Origin: Spirochaetales bacterium
GTDB taxonomy: Bacteria; Spirochaetota; GWE2-31-10
Assembly (NCBI GenBank): GCA_017624275.1
Contig: JAGANG010000008.1
Span: forward strand, 1-64,000
Direction: 5' to 3'
Length of the DNA stretch: 64,000 nt
In this document: positions 19,069 through 29,281 of the stretch, one piece after another
Position numbering within the stretch: position 1 is the stretch's first letter
How the letters are laid out: every line of letters starts with the position of its first letter
Made by a program: the position numbers and the translations under genes
Notes under the pieces: generated by a model
Told to the model about the DNA's origin: nothing
Databases searched by the model: none
The model's input: only the letters and a program-made list of their open reading frames with translations

Positions 19069-20748
19069 TTATTTTTTCTTATGACGTAACATATTTTCTA
19101 AAATCTTACGCTGCGGATTATTTGCCGCAGAATAATGAACAATATTTATATCTTTGTGCTGTAAGTTTTTACCGCTTACAAACATTGCCGTAGAAATCGT
19201 TTGAGGTGTCGGAGTAAAATCTTGATATTGCCTTGTACTGATTTTATTTTTTAATAAAAAATTCCCCAATGCTCTGGCACTGTCGTTTGTACTTCCGGGA
19301 TGAGAAAGAATTAAATACGGCAACATATAAAAACTCAGATGATTTTTCTTTTTAATTCGCTCAAAGAAATCAATAAAACGCTGAAATTCTTTAACCGGCG
19401 GTTTACGCATAAGTCGCAAAATGTCGTCACAAAAATGTTCCGGTGCAATCTTTAAATGCCCGGAAGTAAAATTGCATATCATTTGCTCTGCGGCTGTTTC
19501 ATTTTCCAATGCCATGTCGTAACGAATCCCGGAGTTTATAAATACATGCTTTACTTCCGGAAGGTCGCAAACTTTGAACAGTAAATCAACATATTCATTT
19601 TGATTCATTTGTAAGTTCGGACAGACTGTGGGAAAAAGGCATTTCGGGTCTTTACAACCGCCGATTTTACATATTGATGCATACATGTTTGCCGTCGGTC
19701 CGCCGACATCGGTAATCGTGCCGTGAAAATTATCTGACAATGCAATTTTCTTTACTTCTGCAATAATTGATTCTTCACTTCTTTTGCTTATTAAAGGGCC
19801 TTGATGTGACGTTATCGCACAAAAACTGCACCGCCCGAAACATCCTCGATGTGATGTCACTGAATGTTGTATCATTTTCCACGCCGGCACACGTTCACAA
19901 TATTCCGGGAAATTTCGTCTGTACGGCAATGCATACACGGCGTCCATTTCGTCCTGAGTCAACAACGCTTGCGGTCTGAAAGATGCGACAATCGCACTGC
20001 CGTCTTGCTGATAAAGACCGACGGCTGTTTCATGAACCATATTGGCTTCTATCAGCGATGTGGCTTCCAATAAGTTTTCTTTATTATCAATAATTTCTTC
20101 ATAAGATGGCAAACGAACCAAACCGTCGCATTCGTCAGCCTTAATTTTTACGACTGTTCCCTCAATTCCTTTCAAACTTTGTTGATTTTTAATACGTTCG
20201 GCAATTTCAACCATAGATTTTTCGCCCATTCCGTAACTGATAATATCAGCTTTGCTGTCCAGTAAAATTGAATGACGAATTTTATCCTGAACGTAATCGT
20301 AATGAGCAAAACGACGTAATGACGCCTCAATCCCGCCGAGTACAATAGGAATTTTCTTGTAACGCTGCTTTAGAAAAGAAGTATAAACAATAGTAGCCCG
20401 ATCCGGTCGTTTTTGATGTCCCTGGGGAAAAAACGGATTTGCGTCGATTGAATAAGCGTCTTCTTTTCGTCGACTTCGAGTTCCGGTGTAATTACTTACG
20501 ATACTGTCTATATTTCCGGCTGTAATACCTACAAAAAGTCGCACTTCCGGTAATAATTTAAGAAGTGCAGCATTGCGATAATCCGGTTGACTCCATATTG
20601 CTACCGTATAGCCGGCATTTTCAAGGACACGTGCTATTATCGCAATTCCGAATGAAGGATGATCAATATAAGCGTCTCCGGTAACAAGTAAAATATCCAC
20701 GGAATTCGGAGTAACTTTTGTTTCCGGCAAAAAAAACAGATTTTCCAT
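19069..20748 (-). CDS. ygiQ: YgiQ family radical SAM protein
   Basis: A 559-residue protein of the UPF0313/YgiQ family. N-terminal cobalamin-binding-like region (DILLVTGDAYIDHPSFGIAI), then IVLGGIEASLRRFAHYDY, and the radical SAM cluster motif CFGRCSFC (C-x3-C-x2-C) near residue 304. Later regions SGHLKIAPEHFCD and FYMLPYLILSHPG are typical. It lacks the long C-terminal DUF3362 tail of some relatives. The ATG has no independent Shine-Dalgarno; the AAAGG lies in the end of the small upstream ORF, so coupling is probable. The reaction is unknown. Confidence 0.9.
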   Translation of the reverse strand: MENLFFLPETKVTPNSVDILLVTGDAYIDHPSFGIAIIARVLENAGYTVAIWSQPDYRNAALLKLLPEVRLFVGITAGNIDSIVSNYTGTRSRRKEDAYSIDANPFFPQGHQKRPDRATIVYTSFLKQRYKKIPIVLGGIEASLRRFAHYDYVQDKIRHSILLDSKADIISYGMGEKSMVEIAERIKNQQSLKGIEGTVVKIKADECDGLVRLPSYEEIIDNKENLLEATSLIEANMVHETAVGLYQQDGSAIVASFRPQALLTQDEMDAVYALPYRRNFPEYCERVPAWKMIQHSVTSHRGCFGRCSFCAITSHQGPLISKRSEESIIAEVKKIALSDNFHGTITDVGGPTANMYASICKIGGCKDPKCLFPTVCPNLQMNQNEYVDLLFKVCDLPEVKHVFINSGIRYDMALENETAAEQMICNFTSGHLKIAPEHFCDDILRLMRKPPVKEFQRFIDFFERIKKKNHLSFYMLPYLILSHPGSTNDSARALGNFLLKNKISTRQYQDFTPTPQTISTAMFVSGKNLQHKDINIVHYSAANNPQRKILENMLRHKKK

Positions 20749-20760
20749 AATTATGCGAAA

Positions 20761-20919
20761 TTACCTTTGCTTATCAATTTCAATATCTTGCAAAGGCACA
20801 TTTTGCATTCGCAACACTTTGTTTATTTCATTTTGAAAATCGTGGGATTCTAAAATATTCTTATCCATTTTATAATCTTGACGTCTGATTTTTTCCAAAA
20901 CTGATTCTTTTTTATTCAT
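20761..20919 (-). CDS. Small 52-codon gene in front of ygiQ
   Basis: A 52-residue hydrophilic, charged ORF beginning MNKKESVLEKIRRQDYK and ending DIEIDKQR. It has an AAGG ribosome site 9 bp before its ATG. It stops 12 bp before the ygiQ ATG, and its last codons supply the only AAAGG available to ygiQ. I do not recognise a family. The heptad-like spacing of Leu/Ile suggests a single helix. It may be a real accessory peptide or only a translational leader. Confidence 0.6.
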   Translation of the reverse strand: MNKKESVLEKIRRQDYKMDKNILESHDFQNEINKVLRMQNVPLQDIEIDKQR

Positions 20920-20952
20920 TTTCTTTTACCTTTTTTAATCTGCAAACTTTTT

Positions 20953-22254
20953 TTATGAATTAATAAATTCAATCATTTTATCACGAATAAGACAGAATGT
21001 TTTTCTGCGTTGTTCATCATCTTCTTCCAATGACGTAAGACGAATCCCGTTAATTTTTGAATAAAAACTGGTCAGCGGCACGGTGATAATTCCCGTAGCT
21101 CCCAGCAAATAATAAACAAAACGTTTATCATCGGCGATTTTACCTTTACACAATCGCTCTATTTCTTCACGAATAACAGGATTTTCAATATGTAATGTTT
21201 TATTTTTACCCAAAACCCCGTCTTCAAACAATACTGTCATATAAAATGCACCGCGTGGCTGAATAAATTTTATTCCCTTTGTAGAACCGAAAATCTCTCT
21301 TGCTTCATTGGCACGAGCTTCAAATTTATCAACACGCATTTTTAAATGGGCCGGGTAATTTTTATGCCCCATCACAATAGGAATAGATTTTTGCGGTAAT
21401 GTCGTAGAACAAACTTCCAAGCGTTTTGCTTTTAGTATTGTCTCTATATATTTTGCAAATTGCGGATCTTTATTTTTATTATAAACTTCCATCCAGCCGC
21501 ATCGAGATCCCGGCCAAGGATATTCTTTACTGATTCCTTTTATACTGATTCCGCAGGCATTACCGATTACTTCCGCCAATTTTACGGGTTCACCGTTAGA
21601 ATATACCAATTCATTATAAATCTCATCGCATATAATAAATAAATCAAGCTCTTCTGCAATTTCACATATACGTTTAAGATTTGCCTTGGAAACTGTCGCT
21701 CCGGTAGGATTGTGAGGATTTATAATCAATATTCCGGCAATGGAATCGTTGTATTTTGCTTTATTGTAAATCTCATCTACGTCCGGCTCCCAGTTGTTGT
21801 TTGGGTCAAGGCGATATGTCAAATGTTCATATCCTGAATGAGCAGCTTCTGCCGAAGAATGGGAAGAATACGCCGGAGTCGGTCCTATTACACGAGCTTC
21901 ACGCTTTAAATGCCCGAATATTTTCGCAACCGCATCACCTAATCCGTTGAAAAAATAAATATCATCTGCCGTTATCTGACAACCGTTTAAAGCGTTGACC
22001 TTTGCAGCTAAAAACTCTCTGGTTGCAAGAACACCTTGTGTATTACAATATGCCCATGTTTCATCATCATCCATCAGTTTTTTAATTTCTTCTTTTATCC
22101 AAGGAGCGACCTCTTCGCCTTTTGCTATCGGATCTCCTATATTTTCGTATGTCAATTTCAAGCCTAATTTTTCCAACTTTTCGGCTATGACTACGATTTC
22201 ACGAATTTCGTATGATAATGACTCTGCCCCTGCCGGCACAATATCTCTTCTCAT
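20953..22254 (-). CDS. PLP-dependent aminotransferase, class I
   Basis: A 433-residue fold-type I aminotransferase. Visible residues: the NPHNPTG motif (substrate/PLP Asn), ICDEIYNELVY with the PLP-ring Asp, KGISKEYPWPGSRCGW with the Schiff-base Lys and the phosphate/substrate Arg. The long N-terminal region (YENIGDPIAKG, TWAYCNTQGVLATREF) resembles alanine/aspartate-type class I enzymes. GGAGG precedes the ATG. It has its own promoter. Substrate cannot be settled; alanine transaminase is a reasonable guess. Confidence 0.9.
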   Translation of the reverse strand: MRRDIVPAGAESLSYEIREIVVIAEKLEKLGLKLTYENIGDPIAKGEEVAPWIKEEIKKLMDDDETWAYCNTQGVLATREFLAAKVNALNGCQITADDIYFFNGLGDAVAKIFGHLKREARVIGPTPAYSSHSSAEAAHSGYEHLTYRLDPNNNWEPDVDEIYNKAKYNDSIAGILIINPHNPTGATVSKANLKRICEIAEELDLFIICDEIYNELVYSNGEPVKLAEVIGNACGISIKGISKEYPWPGSRCGWMEVYNKNKDPQFAKYIETILKAKRLEVCSTTLPQKSIPIVMGHKNYPAHLKMRVDKFEARANEAREIFGSTKGIKFIQPRGAFYMTVLFEDGVLGKNKTLHIENPVIREEIERLCKGKIADDKRFVYYLLGATGIITVPLTSFYSKINGIRLTSLEEDDEQRRKTFCLIRDKMIEFINS

Positions 22255-22287
22255 ATAAGGAACCTCCGGTTCATCTAAAAATCGATA

Positions 22288-22304
22288 AACTCTTTATTAA
22301 AGAG
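22288..22304. promoter_or_regulatory. Palindrome at the aminotransferase transcription start
   Basis: A near-perfect inverted repeat (ACTCTTT / AAAGAGT) immediately downstream of the -10 box, where a repressor would block initiation. It could also be a 5' mRNA hairpin. Confidence 0.4.
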
Positions 22305-22306
22305 TC

Positions 22307-22335
22307 GTTATAATCCAAAATTAAAATTATTACAA
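22307..22335 (-). promoter_or_regulatory. Promoter of the aminotransferase gene
   Basis: TTGTAA and TATAAC on the minus strand with a 17-bp spacer, 53 bp upstream of the start codon. Confidence 0.55.
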
Positions 22336-22415
22336 TGTAAAGTTTAATAAACCCATTTAAGAATTTATTTGCATTTTCAGACTTGTTCTTTTCCTCTTTT
22401 GCGATATTAAAAAAT

Positions 22416-23771
22416 TTACAGTTGAAAATCTTCCGCCACAACCGTGTTTATCAATACAGAATTTTCTATTGTACCGTTAAATTGATACAAATCTACCCGA
22501 CAAGTTTTATCCGTTTCGTCAGGAGTAATCACAATAAAAGTTTTATCGGGCGTTTTTTTATCAAGCCATTTTTTGTCAATCCATGAACCGGCATTCGCAT
22601 AAATTTTTCGGTATTCTGAATTTTGTACTATTTTCAAAACAGGGAAATGAGTATGTCCCATTATCAAAATTTTTTGTCGAGAAGTTTGAGGAAGTAAATA
22701 TTCGGCTATTGCCGTATCATCAAAATATGACGGAAAAACTCCGGTAAAAAGAGCCTCTCGAATGCTGAGTTTTATCGGAACATTATTTATTTCCTGCCTT
22801 AAATTCCATTCTGATGTTTTGTAAGTATCTTTATATAAAACTCGGGAATCTTTGAAATTTCCCCAAAAAGTCGGAATAATATCGGAATAGCTATACAATC
22901 CGGGACGTTGTATCAAATCGTCGGTATGAATAATTTTTTTATTCCAATCTTTTTCATCAATACTGTTAGGCTTATTATAAAGTATCAATTTCCACGCAGC
23001 CAAATATAAGTCGTAATCTCTATATAACGCATCAAACCATTTTGTTCCTACATTATACCCAAACGACATTCGAGATTTATTCAAATCACTTGATGAAGCT
23101 ATTTTTGAAACAATAAAGCCCGGAGGAATAATGGAATTTTCATTTATGCCGGCATTGGAAATACAATCCGGTGCATTAAAAAAATCCAGCCTGTGACCAT
23201 GTTCTATTCTTGTAAGTCCGTTTTGTGTCAGGTAAAACCCAAGCCCGGCAGCGTCATTTTGATTCTTACAAGTAATTACATCTGTACCAAAAATACGATT
23301 GAGTTTCTCTTGATTAAGAAGCATGTCATGATTGCCGGGCGTGTAATAAATTTCAATTCCTGCGTTTTTTATATTTCTAAATGCTTTGACAATATTTTCG
23401 TTTGCACGACAAACAGAATCTAAAAAAGTATTTTCATTATCTTCAATATTGTCTCCCCACACTCTTACATTTACGGGAGCAACCCATTCATCAACCAAAT
23501 CTCCCGCAATTACTAATTCTTTAATCCATTCGGAAGATGCAATACAGTTTAAAAAATTTGCAAGCTCTTTTCTGTTTTCTACAAGCCAGCCGTAAGGTTT
23601 ATGAATCGTACCGGAACAAGCTCGTTCATCTCCCATGTGAATATCGCTGATTACTACAGTAGCATTACGCCGGTTTTCAAAAGTGTTGCTTAAAGTAAAA
23701 TCTCCGTGAAATGAACAGCCGAAAAGTAATACAAAGATAGCAAAAGATAATTTAAGAAGTGTTTTTTCCAA
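22416..23771 (-). CDS. Lipoprotein metallophosphoesterase
   Basis: A 451-residue calcineurin-like phosphoesterase exported as a lipoprotein. The metal-binding motifs are in order: VISDIHMGD (D-x-H), VIAGDLVDEW (GD-x2-D), PGNHDMLL (GNHD), a GHRLDFF block and a final GHTHFPV (GHxH). A TTG start at 23771 is chosen because GGAGG lies 6 bp before it and it gives a clean signal peptide ending in the lipobox LFGC. The longer frame begins with a non-signal sequence. The GHRLDFF insert resembles LpxH-type and other nucleotide-sugar phosphatases. Substrate unknown. Confidence 0.83.
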   Translation of the reverse strand: MEKTLLKLSFAIFVLLFGCSFHGDFTLSNTFENRRNATVVISDIHMGDERACSGTIHKPYGWLVENRKELANFLNCIASSEWIKELVIAGDLVDEWVAPVNVRVWGDNIEDNENTFLDSVCRANENIVKAFRNIKNAGIEIYYTPGNHDMLLNQEKLNRIFGTDVITCKNQNDAAGLGFYLTQNGLTRIEHGHRLDFFNAPDCISNAGINENSIIPPGFIVSKIASSSDLNKSRMSFGYNVGTKWFDALYRDYDLYLAAWKLILYNKPNSIDEKDWNKKIIHTDDLIQRPGLYSYSDIIPTFWGNFKDSRVLYKDTYKTSEWNLRQEINNVPIKLSIREALFTGVFPSYFDDTAIAEYLLPQTSRQKILIMGHTHFPVLKIVQNSEYRKIYANAGSWIDKKWLDKKTPDKTFIVITPDETDKTCRVDLYQFNGTIENSVLINTVVAEDFQL

Positions 23772-23922
23772 AATGTGCCTCCAAAGATAAAAATAATATA
23801 TCTGCAAGGCAAAAGAATTTACAAAAAAAAGCCTTCTAGTCAAGATTCGAATATGTAATATCAAGTATTTTAATAGTAAATATCAATCCTCTGAAATTCA
23901 CACTTTATTCTGATATGAATAT

Positions 23923-24597
23923 TTACCATACAAAAGGAATTATTCGCCAACGTACTTTTTGTTTGTATTCGCAATATCCGGGCAAACCGGCTTCCAGCAC
24001 TTTTTCTTCATTTTTAATACGAATAGCAATTACAAAAGGATAAGGCAAAAACAAAATCAATGCAAACCACGAGCCCAGCACCAACGGCATTGATAAAAAT
24101 AATAAAATTGTGGCTGTGTACATCGGATGACGAACAATTCCGTAAAGCCCGGTATCGATAATTTTTTGATTATTTTGAATCTCTACAGTTCTGGAAAGAT
24201 ACGCATTTTCTTTCATTACACGAGCATAAAGACCGTAAGACAGCAATAATACAATTCCCGATATTATCGTAACGGCAAAAGGTACTTTTGACCAACCGAA
24301 TCTATAATCCAAACCGGCAGTTACAAAACCGGCGACAAACATCAAAAATGAAAATATCACAACGCCTTTTTGCGTATTTTCTTTTTCCTTTGCCGACAAA
24401 CGCTTTTCTAAAAGTTGCGGAGCTTTGATAAACAAAAAAATTCCTAAAATTAACATGGGAACAAAAAGTAAACCGATAAAAATCCACCCTTTTATAAAAT
24501 TTAAACTTCCTGCCGGTACAAACAATAAAGCTGCAATTAAAATAAAACCACTTAAATATTTTACTGTTGCATTAACAAAAAGCTTCGTTGTATTCAT
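23923..24597 (-). CDS. ICMT/PEMT-like membrane methyltransferase
   Basis: A 224-residue polytopic protein with about five hydrophobic segments. Its C-terminal half has the isoprenylcysteine-carboxyl-methyltransferase family motif: GLYGIVRHPMYTATILLFLSMP, then YPFVIAIRIKNEEKVLEAGLPGYCEYKQKVRWRI in broken form (RHPxY for SAM binding, NEExxLxxxxGxxYxxY). It begins after GAGGGAGA. Related bacterial proteins methylate lipids or small molecules; the substrate here is unknown. It is preceded by the chemoreceptor gene on the same strand but separated by a terminator. Confidence 0.85.
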   Translation of the reverse strand: MNTTKLFVNATVKYLSGFILIAALLFVPAGSLNFIKGWIFIGLLFVPMLILGIFLFIKAPQLLEKRLSAKEKENTQKGVVIFSFLMFVAGFVTAGLDYRFGWSKVPFAVTIISGIVLLLSYGLYARVMKENAYLSRTVEIQNNQKIIDTGLYGIVRHPMYTATILLFLSMPLVLGSWFALILFLPYPFVIAIRIKNEEKVLEAGLPGYCEYKQKVRWRIIPFVW

Positions 24598-24699
24598 AAT
24601 TTCTCCCTCATTTAATTATGTTTAATTTTCGTTGATGATATTACAAAAATCAAAGCCGGAACTATAATTTTTGTAAAGTTGACGCAATTATTTTTATAA

Positions 24700-24738
24700 A
24701 CAAAAAACGTAAGCCCGTGGTGTTTGGACTTACGTTTT
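24700..24738 (-). terminator. Terminator after the second chemoreceptor gene
   Basis: Perfect 10-bp arms AAAACGTAAG / CTTACGTTTT with T-rich sequence following on the minus strand. Confidence 0.8.
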
Positions 24739-24788
24739 CGCTACTCAACAGTTCGTGATTTATTATAAAAAAATCTGATGTCAAAAAA

Positions 24789-26939
24789 TTAGGTTTTAAA
24801 TTTTCCTATTTCTTCCATTATCATACGAATATTTTCTACATTGTCTTCACTGTCTTGGGAAATTCCGGAAACAATAATTCGCAAATCTGAATTTTCTTGT
24901 TCCATATTTTCCATAGAACTTTCCAATGCCTGACTTTTATTCTTAAGATCTTCGGCACCACTCAAAAGTTCCTGATTTATCATGTTTACATTGTCTGAAG
25001 CTTTTCTTACCTGTTCAGTCAGATTCAAAAGTATATGCAACGAATCAAAAACTTGCGATGAAACATTTTTTTGTTCAAATAAAGAATTTCCATTTTCTTC
25101 AAAAAAGTTGCTGACCGTAACCAACTCGGAATATAACTGCTCAAAAATTGTATTGATTTTGTCCGTTTGCATAACAACTTGGTCAATATAACCTCTGATT
25201 GTTTCCATACTGGAATTAATCTCTCTCGATTGAGAACTTGTTCCTTCGGCAAGTTTACGAATTTCATTTGCTACAATCGCAAAACCTTTACCTGCCTCTC
25301 CGGCATGTGCTGCCTCGATAGCTGCATTCATCGCCAAAAGATTTGTTTGCTGTGCAATTTCATCAATCATTTTATTTACTTCCAAAAGGTTCTCTGATTT
25401 ATTTACAACTTGAGCAACGGATTCCGTCATTTCATTTAAACACGATTTTCCGTCTATCGAAAGTTTGTTCAAACCGGTGATTTCTTCACGGAAAGAAGAA
25501 TTGTTATCTGCAATTTCGGAAATATTTTTAATTATTTCCTGAACACTTCCGGAAGTCTCATCAATCATCACCGACTGATTTTGAATTATTTGATTTAATG
25601 CAAAGATTTCTTTTGAATATTCATTAATATTTTTGTGCATAGAATGAACATTTTCCAATTCAAGCTGAATATTTTCACGCATTTTATTCACTTCACTATT
25701 AATACCATTAAGTCCAGCTTCTCCGCTAATTATAGACTTCGACAATTTATCTCCCGTATTACTCATATTAATACTGTTGTCTTTTATTTTTATAATTATA
25801 TTTCTCAACGAAGCCACAAAATTATTGAAATTACGTGAAAGAGTACCGATTTCACTTGTCGATGTAACCGGAAGTTCAGCTGTAAGATCCCCTTTCCCAT
25901 GAGAAATTTCCTCCAGTGCTTCCGAAAGAGATACTATCGGTTTGGAAATCAATGAGGAAACAAACAATGACGGGAAAATCATTAAAAAGCTTATTATAAG
26001 AATTCCTAATAATAAAATTCCTGTTAAAGCTCTTATATGTCCGGAATTAATCAATTCTTTCTGGGGCGTCACCATTACAAGCTTCCAATCGTATATTCCG
26101 ATAGGTGAAATAGAAACAAATGATTTTGCATTGTTTTCAGAAATAGGAAAAACCTTTGTATCTCCGAAATGTTGCAACTGCTGAAGTGAATATTTTCCGT
26201 TAAGAACTTCCGCAACCTGTCGCCAAGCTAAACTTTCATTATTTTCTGAAATTACCCTTGTCCACAAATCTTGTTTTTGTGCCGACGCCACAACACGGTT
26301 TTTAGTTTTATCTCCGCCGGTAGCTACAATCATAAGATAAGAATTTTCCGTATATTTATAATTATTGATTAATTCTGACATATATTCCATGTTAATAAAA
26401 CTTGCCAGATTCCCTATTTGTCGCTTTCCGTCCCATACAGGAACAGCCAACGGGAAAATTTTATTACCTGTAGATTTTGAAATATTAGGCATACAGATAA
26501 CATCCTTACCTTTTACCGGCTCTTCAAAATAATCTCGCCCTTTCAAACTTACCGGCGGATTTTTATGTACTTTTTGAGAATGGATAATTTCATCTCCTTT
26601 CATATCTGTCACAAGAAAGTGTGAATATACATTTATCATATTTTTATTACCGGTTTTGAAAATCGTATTATCCACAATTTTTGCAAGATAATCGTCAGCT
26701 ATTGACGAATCCATAGAACGAATTTGTGTCGTATTTGCAATTTGTTGCGTAACTCGCAATTCATTATCAAAAATGTTTTTGACGACTTCTTTTACAATAT
26801 TGCTATGTGATGCATAAGCAGTTATCATTTCTTGCTTTAAATTTTTACTGCTTACTTGAATTGAAAATAAAGCACTGATTAATGCTGAAAAAAATACAGT
26901 GGCAGTAATACCTGTACTGAGTGAATATTTTAGTTTCAT
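24789..26939 (-). CDS. Methyl-accepting chemotaxis protein (membrane chemoreceptor)
   Basis: A 716-residue transmembrane receptor. TM1 is near residues 10-28 and TM2 near 306-332. The periplasmic part fits a dCache_1 sensor ([47 protein letters not shown]), often an amino-acid or organic-acid sensor. HAMP follows TM2 ([18 protein letters not shown]), then the signalling domain with the tip [20 protein letters not shown] near 530-550. The start has GGAG upstream. It differs from the other receptor in the sensor region, so a different ligand is likely. Confidence 0.94.
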   Translation of the reverse strand: MKLKYSLSTGITATVFFSALISALFSIQVSSKNLKQEMITAYASHSNIVKEVVKNIFDNELRVTQQIANTTQIRSMDSSIADDYLAKIVDNTIFKTGNKNMINVYSHFLVTDMKGDEIIHSQKVHKNPPVSLKGRDYFEEPVKGKDVICMPNISKSTGNKIFPLAVPVWDGKRQIGNLASFINMEYMSELINNYKYTENSYLMIVATGGDKTKNRVVASAQKQDLWTRVISENNESLAWRQVAEVLNGKYSLQQLQHFGDTKVFPISENNAKSFVSISPIGIYDWKLVMVTPQKELINSGHIRALTGILLLGILIISFLMIFPSLFVSSLISKPIVSLSEALEEISHGKGDLTAELPVTSTSEIGTLSRNFNNFVASLRNIIIKIKDNSINMSNTGDKLSKSIISGEAGLNGINSEVNKMRENIQLELENVHSMHKNINEYSKEIFALNQIIQNQSVMIDETSGSVQEIIKNISEIADNNSSFREEITGLNKLSIDGKSCLNEMTESVAQVVNKSENLLEVNKMIDEIAQQTNLLAMNAAIEAAHAGEAGKGFAIVANEIRKLAEGTSSQSREINSSMETIRGYIDQVVMQTDKINTIFEQLYSELVTVSNFFEENGNSLFEQKNVSSQVFDSLHILLNLTEQVRKASDNVNMINQELLSGAEDLKNKSQALESSMENMEQENSDLRIIVSGISQDSEDNVENIRMIMEEIGKFKT

Positions 26940-27110
26940 TCCTCAACTCCATGCAAAATTAAAATCACGGTATTATATATTTTCATCAACATCTTACATT
27001 CTCATATTTAAAAAATATCAATAAAACGATTATCATTTACAAATTTAAAACAAAATTTATTCCGTACAAACCTTTCTGCAGTCGATAAAGTAAAGTTTAT
27101 TTGCATAATA

Positions 27111-27139
27111 TTGACAATCAAACAGTCTTTAAGTATAAA
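27111..27139 (+). promoter_or_regulatory. Promoter of thrH
   Basis: A perfect TTGACA (27111-27116), 17-bp spacer and TATAAA (27134-27139). Confidence 0.8.
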
Positions 27140-27174
27140 AAACGCAAATTTTAACCTTACTTGGAGATGAAAAA

Positions 27175-27789
27175 ATGATTGTAGCCTGTTTAGACTTAGA
27201 GGGCGTTTTAGTACCTGAAATTTGGATTGCCGTAGCTGAAAAAACCGGAATTGACGATTTACGTCTTACTACCAGAGATATCAGTGATTACGATAAATTG
27301 ATGAAACACAGATTAAGTATTTTAGATAAGCACGGAATTGATATTAACCTGATTCAAGAAGTTATCAGCAAAGTTGATCCTTTACCGGGTGCTGTAGAAT
27401 TTATGAATAAATTAAGAGAAAAATTTCAGATTATAATTTTGTCTGACACTTTCTATCAATTTGGAATGCCGTTAATGAAAAAACTCGGTAATCCGACATT
27501 GTTCTGTCACAATCTAGTGGTAGATGAAGCAGGAAAAATTGTAGATTACAAATTGCGTATGCCTGACCAAAAACGTGAAGCGGTAAAACGATTGAAAGAA
27601 ATTAATTTTAATGTAATCGCTTCAGGTGACAGTTATAATGATACAAATATGCTTTCTGTAGCAGACCGAGGTGTTTTATTCTGTCCGCCTCAAAATGTTA
27701 TCAACGAATTCCCTCAATATCCGGTAGCGTTGAACCATGAAGAGCTTTTCAATTACTTTGTTAAAGCTGAAAAAGAAATTAATAGCTAG
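27175..27789 (+). CDS. thrH: ThrH: phosphoserine phosphatase / phosphoserine:homoserine phosphotransferase
   Basis: A 204-residue HAD-superfamily enzyme. The nucleophile motif is CLDLEGVLVPEIW, where the family ThrH has DLEGVLxPEIW instead of the usual DxDGT. Motif II is IILSDTFYQF, the lysine is in the MPDQKREAVK region, and motif III is ASGDSYNDTNML. Length matches Pseudomonas ThrH. It can dephosphorylate phosphoserine and phosphorylate homoserine. Single-gene unit with a strong promoter and terminator. Confidence 0.93.
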   Translation: MIVACLDLEGVLVPEIWIAVAEKTGIDDLRLTTRDISDYDKLMKHRLSILDKHGIDINLIQEVISKVDPLPGAVEFMNKLREKFQIIILSDTFYQFGMPLMKKLGNPTLFCHNLVVDEAGKIVDYKLRMPDQKREAVKRLKEINFNVIASGDSYNDTNMLSVADRGVLFCPPQNVINEFPQYPVALNHEELFNYFVKAEKEINS

Positions 27790-27800
27790 TTATAAATACT

Positions 27801-27849
27801 AAAAGGGAACTGTCTGATAGGTAAACTTTGCAGACAGTTCCCTTTTTTT
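27801..27849 (+). terminator. Strong rho-independent terminator
   Basis: A perfect 16-bp stem (AAAAGGGAACTGTCTG with its complement) and a 14-base loop, ending in a T-run. It lies between the convergent thrH and asnS and can serve both. Confidence 0.93.
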
Positions 27850-27861
27850 ATAAGTAATAAA

Positions 27862-29259
27862 TTAAAATTCTGCGTTTTTGAATGTTCTCGGGAACGGAAT
27901 TACATCCCGAATATTTTGCATTCCGGTTAATAATAATATCAACCGTTCAAATCCCAGTCCGAATCCGGCGTGGGGCACGGTACCGAATTTACGTAATTCC
28001 AAATACCAGGAATAATCTTTTTCGTCCAATCCCAATTCGTTAATTCGTTGCAGTAAAATATTATAATTTTCCTCACGTTCACTTCCGCCGATGATTTCGC
28101 CGATTCCAGGAACAAGAATATCCATTGCACGAACAGTTTTTTTATCGTCATTTAATTTCATATAAAATGCTTTAATTTCTTTAGGGTAACCGGTAACCGT
28201 CACCGGGCATTTATAAATATTTTCAGTCAAATAACGTTCGTGTTCCGATTGCAAATCATTTCCCCATTTTACAGGGAATTCAAACTTCACGCCAGATTTT
28301 ATCGCCTTTTCAAGCTCCTCGATTGCTTGCGTATATGTAATTCTGGCAAAAGGTTGTTCACAAATTTGTTGCAATCTTGCCAAAAGTCCTTTGTCTATCC
28401 ATTGATTTAAGAAGCTTAAATCATCAGCACAATTATCCATTACATCTTTGATTACATATTTCAATAATGATTCTGCCGTGTCCATATCGCCGTCGATATC
28501 ACAAAAAGCCATTTCCGGTTCTATCATCCAAAACTCTGCAAGATGTCGAGTCGTATTAGAATGCTCGGCTCGAAATGTCGGCCCGAAAGTATAACAATTT
28601 CCCATTGCCGTAGCGTAAATTTCAGCCTCAAGCTGTCCGCTTACGGTAAGACTTGTTTTTTTACCGAAAAAATCTTTGCTGTAGTCGACTTCGCCGTTTT
28701 CTGTCGGAACTTTTTCCAACGGCAATGTAGTCACTTGAAACATTTGTCCGGCACCTTCACAGTCACTGGCACTTATTAACGGCGTATGAATATAGTAAAA
28801 ACCTTTTGACTGGAAAAAATTATGAATAGCAAAAGAAGCACGACTTCTGATTCTCATTACGGCGGCAATAGTGTTTGTTCTCGGGCGTAAATGTCCGATT
28901 TCACGTAAATATTCCAAAGAATGACGTTTTTTTTGCAACGGATAAGTAGCTCCGTCAGCTTCACCGAATAAAGTAACGCTGTCGATTGTTGTGTGCAATT
29001 CTAAAGGTTGTTTACCTTGCGACGGCTCAATTGTTCCGTCGATTTGCACGCTGGCACCGGTATTCAAAGCTCGCAATCTGGTATCATTTTCACTATGGTC
29101 TACAATTACTTGCAAATTTGTCACACAAGAACCGTCATTTATTTCTAAAAAAGTAAATGTTTTCGATTCTCGTTTTGTACGAATCCAACCATATACGGTG
29201 ATTTTTTGATGTTCTGCCGTCATTGTCAGAATATTTTTAATTCTGTTTTGATTATACAT
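27862..29259 (-). CDS. asnS: Asparaginyl-tRNA synthetase
   Basis: A 465-residue class IIb aminoacyl-tRNA synthetase. N-terminal OB-fold anticodon-binding domain ([21 protein letters not shown]). Motif 2 region [21 protein letters not shown] and motif 3 [15 protein letters not shown] are present. The asparaginyl type is indicated by [12 protein letters not shown] and the length. AGGAAAGA precedes the ATG. It is the last gene of an operon with the double-receiver regulator and the cyclodeaminase. Confidence 0.96.
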   Translation of the reverse strand: MYNQNRIKNILTMTAEHQKITVYGWIRTKRESKTFTFLEINDGSCVTNLQVIVDHSENDTRLRALNTGASVQIDGTIEPSQGKQPLELHTTIDSVTLFGEADGATYPLQKKRHSLEYLREIGHLRPRTNTIAAVMRIRSRASFAIHNFFQSKGFYYIHTPLISASDCEGAGQMFQVTTLPLEKVPTENGEVDYSKDFFGKKTSLTVSGQLEAEIYATAMGNCYTFGPTFRAEHSNTTRHLAEFWMIEPEMAFCDIDGDMDTAESLLKYVIKDVMDNCADDLSFLNQWIDKGLLARLQQICEQPFARITYTQAIEELEKAIKSGVKFEFPVKWGNDLQSEHERYLTENIYKCPVTVTGYPKEIKAFYMKLNDDKKTVRAMDILVPGIGEIIGGSEREENYNILLQRINELGLDEKDYSWYLELRKFGTVPHAGFGLGFERLILLLTGMQNIRDVIPFPRTFKNAEF

Positions 29260-29281
29260 AATTAATCTTTCCTGTAATTTT

